Origin: Pyrenopolyporus hunteri | Lineage: Eukaryota > Ascomycota > Sordariomycetes > Xylariales > Hypoxylaceae | DNA: 64,000 nt | Assembly (NCBI GenBank): GCA_902806595.1 | Contig: CADCXC010000011.1 | Location: 496,001-560,000, forward strand | Reading direction: 5' to 3' | Part shown: piece by piece, positions 25,674 to 37,382 of the stretch | Position numbering within the stretch: the first letter of the stretch is position 1 | Layout: every line of letters starts with the position of its first letter | Program-made: the position numbers and the translations under genes | Notes under the pieces: generated by a model | The model's database searches: none | What the model saw: the letters and a program-made list of their open reading frames with translations, nothing else | What the model was told of the DNA's origin: nothing

Positions 25674-26563
25674 CTAGTACGAACACTGCCTATAGGAACC
25701 TGGAGGCTTAAGTAACCCTTCCGTGGCCCGTTCCTCACGTTTCTCACGCTGTAGAAAGGCTGCCTGTAGGAGTTCTAGTTGATCCACCATTGAGCAAATG
25801 ACAGATTCCGCAACCTTAACACCCTCTTCGATGTCTCTTTTTGTTGTTTTAGTCCCGGGATGGTGCAGGAATATCACCCGAGGTATTTCGTGTAGTTGAT
25901 ACAGGGTTGCAAGGGAAGTAAAAAAAATGAATTCACAATACAGAAGACCAGCATCCTCGGAAGTCTTTGTCGACATGTTCTAATTTCAAGCTGTTAGTAA
26001 GTGTCTCTCCGGTGCGAGTGGGATACTTCTGACCGGAAGCTCTTCGCGTAGCCGTCTTACAATATGGTCGACGTCGAAGACGGGTTCCAAAACCTTAGGT
26101 AAGCCCTCCCATCTTCCCCCCTTTTTGCCATTGTGCTTCGGTAGAGGTACCCCATCATCCCCTACCCAATCGTAGCCATCACGACGCGCTCTCTTCTCAA
26201 CTTGCCAGTAATCTGCGAAATTCATACCTAGATGTAGCATCGCGTCAATGTGTATCTTCTGGCCCGGCTTGGACCCAGGCTGATAGACGTCTCTTTCCCC
26301 ACTCCAAAGCTCCGGGATTATGTCCATATCCGTGATGACATTCCTGAAATCGATAGGATACTTGATGATTCTAATAGGGATACGGCCGTTGCGTTTAATG
26401 ATAGAAGGTAGTCTGAGCTTGACATCCTGTGTAGGATTGGCTTCATTTTCCTTGAATGGCTAATAAATATGAGTATTTTTATTAGAGTTTAGGAGCTTGA
26501 GTCTGTTACTCTACTTACAGCACAAGCCGTAACAACTACATTGTACTCCTTCTCGCGAATCAT
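25674..26563 (-). CDS. pyroglutamyl-peptidase I-like protein (peptidase C15 family)
   Basis: Three exons, 26563-26519, 26459-26034 and 25979-25674, sum to 777 nt (258 aa). All junctions are in phase 0. Intron 1 is GTAAGT...ATTAG. Intron 2 has a weak donor (GTCAGA) but a perfect TACTAAC branch site. The family removes N-terminal pyroglutamate from peptides in the cytosol. Visible family marks are I-D-A-M-L-H-L-G-M, then V-E-K-R-A-R-R-D-G-Y with the catalytic Glu, S-E-D-A-G-L-L-Y-C-E-F-I with the catalytic Cys, and V-I-F-L-H-H-P with the catalytic His. The usual N-terminal T-G-F-G-P-F is here T-A-C-A-P-F, which departs from the consensus and may affect substrate binding. The length is normal. 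It stands alone, with no related neighbour. Confidence 0.82.
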
Positions 26564-27788
26564 ATTGATATACCTACTTCGCATATATGAAATAGGTTAC
26601 CGAGAGGGGCTTGTTTGAGTTATGTGTCTGGAGAAGCTAGTAGGTCCGCAGTGAGCGGTTAGATGCGTTCAAGCAGCACTTACTTGACATCCAACCTGAG
26701 TTTCGCTTTGCTGGCCCCTAAAATTTTACCGCGATCCTTAGGTATATGTAATAGCCTTATTATAATGAGGCTCGCTGTAAGCTCAATTAAGCCGTCCGTC
26801 GTCCATGAACCCTACATTAGGTGCAATAGGTAGGGAAACGTTAACGTAGATCGTTAGGATTCCCATAGGTATCACATAAGCCGCTATCAGATGGCGCCCG
26901 ACTACCTAAACTCTTCTATTTTTATCCTTTAAGAATACGCGCGCTGAAATGCAAAATTGCGTCGGAATCGAGTTCAATCGAGATACCTAATTTGAGCCTC
27001 AAATCGGATTAAATGAAGAGGCTTAGAGCCTACGATCTCCAAAGTTCCTCCAATGTAACCACACCGGCTTACCGGTGTAGCTAAATTAGCGCATTCATCC
27101 GTGGGAGGCTGTAGGCTGCGGTTAGCGTTGCATGGTAAGTAATCACCTGGACCCAAGGTATGTAGGCTGGGGTAATATATCATATAATGAATTCTGCGTC
27201 TTTTCATAGACCGTAACTGGTGTGACAAGCTTTACACCGGTCATGAAATGTAGCCTTGCGCCGGTTTTTATGGCGGTAGAAAGGTCGTAACTGGCTGCCT
27301 TTCTATGCCGGACTGCTAAATTTGCACTTGTACTTGTATCCTAAGTAGGTAGGTAGGTATTCAACGTCCAGCTTGGGATTGATCACCTACCATGTGAGAA
27401 GCCGAAAGTTACCGCGGAGTCCTGTTAATGTCATACCGATGCGGCTCTGCGATAAGCCTTCGTTGGAAGTTGTTACTGCCTACCTACGTACGCAATCCGA
27501 ATATCTTCTGAAGGCGTCGCCAAGATTCCAATATTTGCACCTTCGGGGCTAAAGTTACCCTCCTCAACTCAATCGGGCGAAATGAACAATAGCGAGATTC
27601 TGCGACCCCTGATTAGTTGTATTAGAAAAGTACCCCGGTACAAAATGAGGCTCTGTAGGCTACTCTGGATTTAGGACTCACCTAGGACTATATTCTCCTC
27701 TAAGATTCCATTTCCTCGAAGTTCCGGTTTCCAGCGCCGACTAAGAACGAATTCGCCAAACTTCAACTTGGTCATCCTTGGAGCCAAC
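26564..27788. other. intergenic, nothing recognised
   Basis: About 1.2 kb between divergently transcribed genes, so it holds both promoters. The 84-codon - strand frame at 26974-27228 has no family features and is treated as chance. A TAGGTAGGTAGGTA run lies near 27345. Confidence 0.45.
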
Positions 27789-28938
27789 ATGGGTTCAATG
27801 GATCCGGATATCCAAACGAAAATTGACTTCATTGCCAATATCCCTCTCTATAGTGAGGAGAAACCATTTTTCCTTCATCCCTCTGCAGGTGTAAACGTTG
27901 ATCTCGACGGTATAAGGACAACAAATGTTGAATGGGACAGAAAGGCCGTTATCGTGTACAGCATGCGAGGCAAGAAGGACATTCGCCTAGAAAACAACGG
28001 GTTCTGTTATGTTGAACATGATTCCCAATACATTCCTAATCTTGGAATGGGGACTGAATTAGTCGAAAAGTACCGTTCAGAGAGCGAAGACTTTTTGCGG
28101 TCCTTCTTTAAAGCCGACTTCGTTCATTGTTATGACTATAAGGTGAGTAGGTACCTAACTACCTAGGTGCTAAAAGCCCGTTCTCGTTGACAGCGTATCA
28201 AGATACGTAGAAATGCACCGATGACTCTTGAGAGCTACGATCCAAGTGATCCACTTCTGGTCGAACAAGTTGCCGTGGGCGCGCATGGTGAGTGATGAAT
28301 CCAAGCTGTAAGACTAAATGGCCTAACATTTTGCAGTCGGTTCGTAATCAAGCCTAGGAACGTAGAATCGCTCTCTCATCCCATCCAGATATATCTCTAG
28401 ATACTGTACCACGACTTTTGAAGAATATTCTCAGCGAAGAGCAGTTACGAGCCTTCTTCCAACCGGGCTACCGTTTCAGACTAATCAAGTAGGAGTCTTC
28501 TTACAGCATGGAGATGGTATTATTACTAATAATAATTTATAGCACTTGGCGTTCGATTTTGCCAGAATGCGAAGATCGCCCTCTTGCAATGTGTGATTAC
28601 AGCTCGATCAACGCCAATGATCTTATTGCTACGGACAGGGTATATCCAAAATGGAATCAAGAAGTGTACTACTTGAAGTACAACAAAGGGCAACGTTGGT
28701 ATTGGCTCCCAAAGCAACGGCCTAATGAATTGTTTTTATTCATGACATATGACAGCCACTCAGGACCGAACGCTAGATGTAAGTATGACTGTACTGTACT
28801 GATCCGGAAAGGGGGGTTCTCTGCTAAAGAATAACTATAGACTGTCCTCACGTATCCGTAGAGAACCCGATGGCGGGACCAGATGCCCCTCCACGTGAAA
28901 GCGTGGAGACGAGGAATCTAGTAATTACGAAGCTATGA
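27789..28938 (+). pseudogene. CmcJ/NvfI-family oxidoreductase, broken by a frame change and an in-frame stop
   Basis: Exons 27789-28142, 28194-28287, 28337-28488, 28543-28778 and 28841-28938 can be traced. The family is clear from T-N-V-E-W, V-I-V-Y-S-M-R-G, N-N-G-F-C-Y-V-E-H-D-S-Q, F-F-K-A-D-F-V-H-C-Y-D-Y-K, G-Y-R-F-R-L-I-N-T-W-R, R-P-L-A-M-C-D, Q-R-W-Y-W-L and the ending C-P-H-V-S-V-E-N-P. Members are iron-dependent oxidoreductases of secondary metabolism (CmcJ; NvfI). In exon 3 the frame inherited from exon 2 meets TAA at 28344. The frame that encodes the rest of the domain has TAG at 28355-28357, where a Trp codon would be a single G-to-A away. The lesion falls where the family's H-x-D metal motif is expected. 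A missed splice form is possible but none of the AG/GT choices I tried repaired it. Confidence 0.72.
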
Positions 28939-31067
28939 AGGATACCACAGGTCTCGGAATATTTCCCTAGGGGGTTACAGAGCCTAATGATAACATGTGA
29001 TATAACCAAACCTACCACGAATAATAATATAGACGTTTTAAGAACTGCCGCGATAGTTATTGCATTAACAGGTTCGTATGGTTTATATTAGCACCGAATT
29101 CCTTTCAATTAGTCCTACCCTAGAGGCCAGGGGCGTAAACCCCCCAAAGTAATGGATTACGTATGTCTCTGGACCGGCAGATTGATGCCACTAAGCTAAA
29201 CCAAGCTCTGCATTATATCCCTCATAGCTGTGTATTATTTAATAAAGATTGGCTGAGATAGTGCGAGTTATGAGATACCTAACAAATTATTTATTTCGGC
29301 ATACATCGAAACAAAATGGGTAGCTGTTAGCGGCAGCTTCAAGATGGAATTTGACGGTTAGGTTGCGTATATCACACAGATATAGACTAAAGTTGAATAT
29401 GAGGATTAAAAAAGCAACCTAGATAGGCATGTAAGCCCACAACGATGGCCACTCGACGGTTACGACGGCGTTCTAGGAGCTGTGCCCATTCCTGGGCCTT
29501 AACAATCGGAATCATACACGAATAATATCATATTTACACTAAGTTGCGAGTAATCCGAAGTAATAGAGTACTGGCAGGTAGGGGATACAGAAAAGGGAGA
29601 AAGCAGAGCCAAACCCTAGCAACAGAAAAGAGATTTGGGGACCGTTTTCGAAGTTTCTCTACTGAGGCTAAGGCCCCTGGGCCTCGACAGCCAGTTCCAT
29701 TTGGTGTCTATCTTGGGCCAGTAACCTTAAGGCTTCCTCGTACACATTTCTACCGGCAAACTCACAGAACCGGTATATACACGAGTATCAATATAATATA
29801 ATACATAGATACTATCTAGACAGGATTAAGATTAGTCTTTGTTACTAATGATCTTTGAATTGTAGATAGGACTTTTCCATCCACCGTGTCCAAGTGAAAC
29901 ACCAACAGGCCTTTACGCAACGATACTCCTATTTTTCGCCACAGCCATACAGGGTCGAGGCAATTATGATACACATTATATTTTAAATCAATGAACTAGG
30001 TGTACCGTATATTAATGTAGTCGAATGTTTATATAGATTTATATATTTCTGGGGCTAATATCTCTGATTTAGCGCCAAAGGAGACTTAATAAGCAGTGCA
30101 ATGATTTAAATAGCTTATGAATACGGCTATTATGCGTTTAATTTGTAAAGGGAGACAATAAGATACACGTCAGTTACCCACTACGTCAGGCTACATGCCG
30201 CCTAACCAGACACCCGAGATAGGAATGATATTCGTGATATTATAGTAGGCTGAGCCAACGCTAAGGGGCATATACGGTAGAGGCAGTGTTCTCGTAGGGT
30301 TGGCTGATACGTGTGACCGCCGAGAAGTAAGCCGCTACATACCTACGTACGTATTTAGTATGCATTATATCACCAGTGCCAATAATATAGGTCCATTGCC
30401 GGTTTATGCATCACCAGAGGGCCAAAATAGTAGTGAATTAGTGTTGGTCGGTCGGGATGAGATTGCCGGCAGCCGGAGGGCAAGTATGGTAGAGGTGGGT
30501 ATCTGAATCCGGGGTTGACCAGGGGTGTCGCAGACGGGAAATGTAATAAGGGGCATGGATATGGCTACCTAAATTCGGGGCTCGGAACGGAGGTCCCCGG
30601 GAGGGCGGGGAGTTATAACCAATGGTTGGGTTCGTCCAACTGCCGAGTTGCTGGATACAGTATTCTCATAACAACTGGAATAACTTATGAATATCTTGGC
30701 CGGGGTGGCAGATCTATCTCCCAATGTCGTTCCGCTGTCTATAGTCATCTACGATCACACTGCGATATCCGTACGTCGACGGTTTTCTTGTCATCATTGA
30801 TCGGTGGTACGTGTGAGTGGTTCTGGTAATTTTAGAAGTCATCCCCTTAATTATGCTTCTCTGGATGAATTCGAATTAAGCAATCCGGCGCCGAGTATTC
30901 TGCCGACGCATACGGCACAAGCGAGTACCAGGTTATGATGAATACGACCAACATCTTGTATATATGCCAGTCGAGGAGACGATGCCCCCGCCTACCTTTG
31001 GGCATCTCCACCATCTCCGAGCCGCATCGCTAACTTCGACGTCGACTACAACACCGATATCGTAAGG
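28939..31067. other. intergenic, 2.1 kb, no supported gene
   Basis: Short frames (85, 68 and 104 codons at 29544, 30300 and 30515) lack family marks. A fragment near 29110-29205 on the - strand resembles a decayed tRNA (D-arm-like TAGCTTAGTGG) but does not fold convincingly. The 3' end is the promoter of the DUF1996 gene. Confidence 0.45.
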
Positions 31068-32217
31068 ATGAAGGGATCTTCTCTTGCTTTCGCCCTCGGG
31101 CTTGCTACGCCTTCCCAGGCGTACCTCCGATTCGGATGCGCTACTCTAAGCGTCCAGCGTCTCGACCCCCTTGTCGAGCCCGGCGCAGTCCCGTCGGCGC
31201 ATCTTCACCAGATCGTCGGTGGAAATGCCTTCAACGCAACCATGGACCCTGGCGATGACCCGTCCAAGAGGGCTACTTGCACAACCTGCAGTTTCAACGA
31301 GGACTTCTCCAACTACTGGACTGCGGTATTGTACTTCAAGGCTCGCAACGGCACGTACAAGCGCGTCCCTCAGTACCCCAATGCTCTTCTCGGCGACCTC
31401 AAGGGAGGAATGACCATCTACTACCTACAAGACTCGTTCAACTCCAACGGAAACCAGAAGATCACAGCCTTCAAGCCTGTATGTTGGCTTTTCACATAAG
31501 CGAAATAATCTAACGATTCTAGGGTTTCCGTATGACCGTCGGGTCGCCGAAGAGCACGGATGGCACCAACCCGGGCCTTCGCTACACTTGTCTGCAGGAC
31601 GTCATGACTCGGTTCCCCGAGACCGCCGAGTTCCCCAAGCAGCCTTGCCCGGCCGGCATCATGGCTATCCACCACTTCCCCGCGTCAGTATTCCCTCTCC
31701 AGCGGCCTCATCCCTTATTCGCTAATCGTACGTAGATGCTGGGATGGCAAGAACCTCGACAGCCCGGACCACCAGAGCCACATGTACAACACCAACAAGG
31801 GAGGATTCGTCCCCGCCGGCGCCTGCCCGTCGTCCCACCCCGTTCGTGTACCCCAGGTCGCCTTCGAGACCATGTGGGACACGCGACCGTTCAACAACAA
31901 GGCCGAGTGGCCCGCTGACGGCAGCCAGCCGTTCGTCTGGAGTTACGAAGACAGCGTCGGCTACGGCACTCACGGTGACTACCTCTTCGGCTGGAAGGGC
32001 GATGCGCTCCAGCGTGCCATGGACTCCAAGCCCCTGCTCAGCAACGGAATCACGACCCAGAGCGTTGCTCAGGCGAACGCTTGCACCCTCAAGAGCACCG
32101 TCAACGAGGATATCGACGGATGTAAGTCGTCGCATAACTTTATTATGAGTGCTTTCAGCTAATGAAGAGCGTTTAGGGCTCACGAGCCTCCCCGGCCGCG
32201 GTAACATGAACATGTAA
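31068..32217 (+). CDS. secreted DUF1996-domain protein
   Basis: Four exons, 31068-31478, 31523-31683, 31736-32121 and 32177-32217, sum to 999 nt (332 aa). The introns of 44-55 bp have donors GTATGT, GTCAGT and GTAAGT. A signal peptide is clear (basic start, then SLAFALGLA and cleavage near S-Q-A). The mature start R-F-G-C begins the DUF1996 fold. Its marks follow: V-P-S-A-H-L-H-Q-I-V-G-G-N-A-F, a Cys-x-x-Cys pair, F-N-E-D-F-S-N-Y-W, C-P-A-G-I, S-H-M and G-T-H-G-D-Y-L-F-G-W. The final small exon gives D-G-W-L-T-S-L-P-G, the usual end of this domain. DUF1996 proteins are extracellular fungal proteins, some fused to WSC domains; their reaction is not known. No WSC domain follows here. Confidence 0.9.
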
Positions 32218-33553
32218 GAATCTAATATGACTCGGCCGAAGAATGAGAGGTTGGTTTGTTGGTTGTCTGGGCAGCGGTGTTGTCGGAGAGTTAGGACTGT
32301 ACTAGTTGCAAGATTACCTACCTAGACAGACAGTCACTCTTTTCTAAATCGAATACTGTTCTAATATACCCAGTCGCGAGCATGATGCTCAGATCCCTAG
32401 GCATCTAGCATCTTCGGATTGATATGTACGCGATATCTCCTGTGATTGACACTAATCCTTGTAACAGTCCGATGGCATACGAGCTTAGACCCTTTATTAA
32501 GTTTTTCGATCATCGCGTAACTCGTAAAGCACAAAGCGCTGGTATCGTATATAAAGGGCTACTTAGAAGATTAAATACGGCAATTCCCTTCAAGATGAAT
32601 TAGGTTCAAAAAAGTCAAGATAGTCCAAGTTTATTGAAATTTTCACCAAATCTACTACTTCCTGGAGTGAAGGCATTGTGGTAAAATTAAACCTGGTCTG
32701 CACCGTCTCAGATTGCACAATATACTGTACGTTGACCTACGCCCAATTGGTAACTACCTACCTACCTGCCTAGGCATGATATGATTCTTTCACTCTGCCG
32801 GTATCAGGATCCTAGGTTCTATATATCTTACCCTGGTTCTGGTTACTAGTGACAACTCGAATATCCTTTTTATGTGGTATTTATGCGACTTATGAAGACG
32901 ACTCCGGATTTGAATAGTAATACTCGTGTTAAAAGAGGTAGACGGTGTGCGGCGGGCACTCTGCACTGTACACCCGGGCGCGTTTTCGGGACGCATTGAA
33001 TCGGAAGAGCAACTTCAACCTCCTTCATTAGGAAGATCTGGGCGTAAAGCATCAACAACGTCACCCCGTCCGAGCAGTCTAGCCCAGCCCTTTTTCCTTT
33101 GCTATTGAAGTTATTGGTTCGACGGATCTTCTTAAGCTCAGGTGCCGATGCAACCCCTTGGTCGCGAACCCCAGCCAAATGCAATTCAGCCGAATTCTCC
33201 TAATTGCCAAGGCCTGCGGACCAAGACCCTCCCCTTCGAGGTTCTAGACGCTCGGCCGCCACGCAGTCGCAACCGAGCGCCCACGGGGCGGTTAAGAATA
33301 TCTATTAGGGCTGATGAGTTTCCGCTCCAGCCCCGATGGACGACTCTTCACCCAAGAGCAGCTCAAGGTAAGGAGGACGGAGAAGAGAAAGAAGCCTATG
33401 CCTGCGTCGCTAACACGTGCATGAACTTGCCTGGTATCAAGGAGCGATTCCTGGTACCGATGGCTCTTGCCTCCGCGCTGTCATCAACAGTCGTCGGAAC
33501 GTGAACCAGGTTCTGCGGGTGAAGCGCCGCCAGGCGGTTCGAAGTTCGCCGTG
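32218..33553. other. intergenic and GH92 upstream region
   Basis: No gene is supported. The 120-codon frame at 33142-33504 lies just upstream of GH92 and is most likely 5' leader or chance. An in-frame upstream ATG at 33467 could extend the GH92 protein by 29 residues. TACCTACCTACC lies near 32755. Confidence 0.45.
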
Positions 33554-36324
33554 ATGCCGTTCCTCAAGGGCATCCCGCGGCGACGGCGATTTCTCATCGT
33601 CATCCCCGTGTTGGCGCTGCTAGTTTGGGCTCTGCTCCCCTCCAGGTTGAATTCTCCAATCACTTTGTTAAGCGTTATCAAAAACTCATCAGGAAGATCT
33701 AGCGACGACATTTTGCGACATGTAGACCCTCTCATCGGCACGGTAAATGGAGGTAGGCACCAAACGTCAATCGGGCATGTTACTTGGGATTTGAACTGAA
33801 ATTATCATAGGTCATGTCTTTCCCGGCGCAACACTACCATACGGTATGTCGTCTCTAGAATTGCGTATATGAAGGCTCCTTGGGTACTTATCGGCTATAT
33901 AGGTATGGCGAAGGCCGTGGCGGACGCGAGCGGCAGTGAGATAGCAGCAGGATTTGTCTCGGACGACTCTGAAATCCGGGGCTTCTCGCACTTACACGAT
34001 TCAGGTAATCTAAACTGAAGAATCAATTTCATGCATATCCCTTACTAACACATCGCAAGGTACCGGAGGAGTGAGTTTGATGAATATCCATCCCTCGGCG
34101 AGTCTAATTAGGAGTAGAGCCCCTCGCTGGGAAATTTCCCCCTCTTCGTGCACCCAGGTTGTCCCGAGGACGACTTCAGCCAGTGCAAATACACTTACAT
34201 AGGTAGGGCCACCCGCAGAATAAAGGGCTCCGCGACAGCACGGCCAGGATACTTCGCCATCGGTCTCAATAACTCGATTCACGCTGAAATGACAGCGACC
34301 CACCACGCCGCGCTCTACAGATTCAATCTTCCTCAAACAGCAGAGGTATATTCCGACGGCGAAATGGTCCCGAATAACCCACTCGTTCTTCTCGAACTAA
34401 ACGATCTGGGCAACTCCCGAACCGGGGGTAGCATTGATGTAGACCCTGTCACAGGTAGGATGACGGGAAACGGAACGTTCACCCCATCATTTGGGACCGG
34501 AGAGTACAAGGCGCACGTGTGCGCGGACTTCAAGGGCGCCGAAATCCGGAAATCGGGCATTTTTATGCCAACTTATGCTAACGACACGGTTCACGAGATG
34601 GGGAGCACCGCTTTCATCCCGTCCGGTTCGGCAGGCGTTTGGATCCATTTCGCACGCCCACCAACCAACCAGATCATGGCTCGAGTCGGTATCTCATTTA
34701 TATCCGTTGAGCAAGCCTGCCATAACGCAGAGACCGAGATTCCAGACTACGACTTCGAGGGCATAGTCAAGGCTGCAGAGGTAGCCTGGAAAGAGAAGCT
34801 GTCCGTGATCAAGCCTAATTCCTCGGGTATGAGCGACGAATTCCTGAAGACATTTTGGTCGGGCCTCTACCGTGCCCTGATCTCACCGCAAGATTACACG
34901 GGGGAAAATCCGCTGTGGAAGTCCGACGAACCATACTACGACTCTTTCTACTGCATATGGGATTCGTTCCGCGCGCAACACCCCCTATTGACAATTGTCG
35001 ATCCCAAGATCCAGACACAAATGATAAGGACGCTGATCGACATATATAAGCATGAAGGGAAACTACCAGATTGTCGTATGAGTTTTAGTAAGGGCTACAC
35101 GCAGGGTGGCTCGAACGCGGATGTAGTGCTCGCAGATGCCTTCATCAAAAACCTGACGGAGGGCATCGACTGGGATCTCGGGTACGAGGCGGTCGTCTCC
35201 GACGCGGAAGTGGAGCCCAAGGACTGGTCCACGACTGGGCGCGGTAGCCTTGTAAGTTGGCATAACGTAGGGTATGTGCCATACGACGACAATGATCGTA
35301 ACGGGACGGGCCCCATGACTCGTGGTATCTCGCGTACGGTGGAGTATGCGTATGATGACTTCGTAATCGCGCTAATGGCCCGCGGCTTGGGTCATAAGAA
35401 GGACGAGACTAAATACTTGAAGCGTGCTCGGAACTGGAAGAATCTGTTCAACCCGCAACAGGAGGATCGTTACCGCGACGAGGAGGGGAATGTACAAAAG
35501 ACGAAGTTCAAGGGCTTCTTGCAGCCACGGTTCCAAAATGGCACCTGGCGATATCAGGTCAGTACACTGAGCCTTTAACCTCTTAAATCGAGGAGTAGAG
35601 CTACCGTTTCGAGTTGAAGTTACTAATCGCACTTCGTATACAGAACACACGGCTCTGCAGTCCCATCTATCAGCAGCACAGTTGCTACTTCGACACACAG
35701 TACGATACGTACGAGGGCAGCCCCTGGTTGTACACGTTCTACGTGCCCCAGGACATGGCGGCGCTGATTGATGCTCTGGGCGGGCACGAGACCTTCGTCG
35801 AACGGCTGGACTACTTCCACTCATCTGGCATCAACTACATGGGCAACGAGCCCAACTTCCTCACGACGTTCCAGTTCCACTACGGCGGGCGACCGGGCCG
35901 CAGCAACTACTGGCTGCACCAGTACATCCCGGGGCAGTTCAACAGCAGCGTCAACGGGATCCCGGGCAACGACGACTGCGCCATGGGCGCCTTCACGGCC
36001 TTCGCCTTCATGGGCTTCTACCCCGTCGCCGGCCAGGACGTGTACCTGCTGACGGCGCCCCTGTTCCGCGAGGTCAGCATCCAGACGCCGTCGGGGAAGC
36101 CGGCGACGCTGCGCAACGTCCGCGGGTTCGACGCCCCGCAGTATCGCAACATTTACATCCAGAGCGCTAGGTTGAATGGGAAGCCGTATACGAAGAATTG
36201 GATCACGCACGAGTTCTTCGTTAAAGGGGGTACGTTGGAGTTCGTCTTAGGGTCCACTGAGAGTGATTGGGGCACGAAGGATGAGGATTTACCGCCTAGT
36301 CTCTCGACGCGGTCGTCGGAATAA
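33554..36324 (+). CDS. glycoside hydrolase family 92 alpha-mannosidase, membrane-anchored or secreted
   Basis: Six exons, 33554-33752, 33811-33843, 33903-34004, 34060-34070, 34118-35557 and 35644-36324, sum to 2466 nt (821 aa). Exon 4 is only 11 nt and is needed to build T-G-G before S-P-S-L-G-N-F-P. An N-terminal basic patch and hydrophobic helix (LIVIPVLALLVWALL) suggest a signal anchor. GH92 marks are V-D-P-L-I-G-T, F-P-G-A-T-L-P-Y-G-M, G-F-S-H-L-H-D-S-G-T-G-G, Y-C-I-W-D-S-F-R-A-Q-H-P-L, S-N-A-D-V-V-L-A-D and G-N-D-D-C-A-M-G-A-F. The family consists of calcium-dependent exo-mannosidases acting on alpha-mannans and N-glycans. The last exon (35700-36170) is markedly richer in GC at third positions than the rest. 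ATG at 33554 was chosen because the anchor follows at once; 33467 is the in-frame alternative. Confidence 0.92.
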
Positions 36325-36589
36325 GCAGACAAGGAGACGAGTCGATTATGACATGGCGATAGAAAGGAGTCGCAGTACCTAGTAAGAACTTGATTAGATT
36401 CAGTAGGCGGATATGATTCCGCGTTCCCATACCAAATATACCCGACGGAAGAGTCGCTTAGCTTCTACCTATCTCCTCCCACTAGTACATTCCCTTAAAT
36501 GTGAGTCATGCATAATTTCATTCGAAGAGATCTTCCAAGAAAGAAAATGGAAGAACGAAAAGTAATAAAAAGTTAGAAGAGAGAAAAGG

Positions 36590-36597
36590 AAAAAAAA
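36590..36597 (-). terminator. RNA polymerase III terminator of tRNA-Asp
   Basis: Eight A on the + strand, hence eight T on the transcribed sense strand, lie directly after the tRNA 3' end. A T-run of this length is the usual Pol III stop. Confidence 0.7.
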
Positions 36598-36598
36598 G

Positions 36599-36670
36599 CT
36601 CTCAGTCGGGGAATTGAACCCCGGTCACGGGCGTGACAAGCCCGTATCCTAACCACTAGACGAACTGAGA
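36599..36670 (-). tRNA. tRNA-Asp (anticodon GTC)
   Basis: Seventy-two nucleotides fold as a cloverleaf. The acceptor stem TCTCAGT/ACTGAGA has seven pairs, and the D-arm contains TAGTGGTTA. The anticodon loop CTTGTCACG gives GTC, and the T-arm is CCGGG-GTTCAAT-TCCCCG-like. The discriminator base is G, as expected for Asp. There is no intron. The A-box and B-box promoters are internal. Confidence 0.95.
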
Positions 36671-37382
36671 TATGGTGTTCCCAATTGCTGCAAGGCAGAT
36701 TGGATTCCTTTGATTGCTTTCCTTCAGGTATAAAACACCTTAAGTACCCTAATCTAAAATGTTGTGTACCTTAGACTGCCGTTTGGCAATTTTCGGAAGG
36801 ACCGAATGCTCATGCTGTTTGCGCGTAGGGTAAGGGCTAGTGACATCGTGGGTCCAGACTAAGGGGGGACAAGCGGGTGCGACTAATGCGTTCAGATTCT
36901 AAGACTCCCGGTGCCGAGCTGCGGCTACCCGAACTTGACGGAGTGAGTGGGTTCTGCTAGTTTGCATGGTATCATAGAATATAGGAGAATTATTGATGAA
37001 GCGTTTGCAATCGACTAATCTACAATGTACCTGTGTTGATATATGTTTTCAGCAACTCCGACTTCTTTAGCGGCGGTCCAAATGACCTATGTAAAGCTCG
37101 AAGATGATGGGCGAACACATTATTATGAAGGGAAAATCAGGAGTACAAGATCACCATGGGCCAATGCAATGTATGTTACATGTGTCATTGAACCCCTTCG
37201 AGTAGAGTATCCCTAACCCAGTAACACCACCGCGGGATTAATCCTATAAACTCACGATCGCTCGGAGAATTTCTAAATACTAGGACGCCTGTAGAACGAT
37301 CGAGACTCGGGGGAGTGCACCGTCATCACTCATACCCATATACATAGCAAAGACCACCGTTCCCGAACCGCGTTTATAATTA
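36671..37382. other. intergenic, nothing recognised
   Basis: About 0.7 kb between the tRNA and the 3' end of the DUF2461 gene with no supported reading frame. Confidence 0.45.

Noticed and set aside
29110..29205. tRNA-like stretch on the - strand (TAGCTTAGTGG followed by a G-rich/C-rich arm).
   Set aside because: The anticodon stem and acceptor stem do not pair properly; at best a decayed tRNA.
31171..32213. Several overlapping frames on both strands (80-163 codons) across the DUF1996 gene.
   Set aside because: Shadows of the GC-rich DUF1996 exons; only the spliced + strand frame has family motifs.
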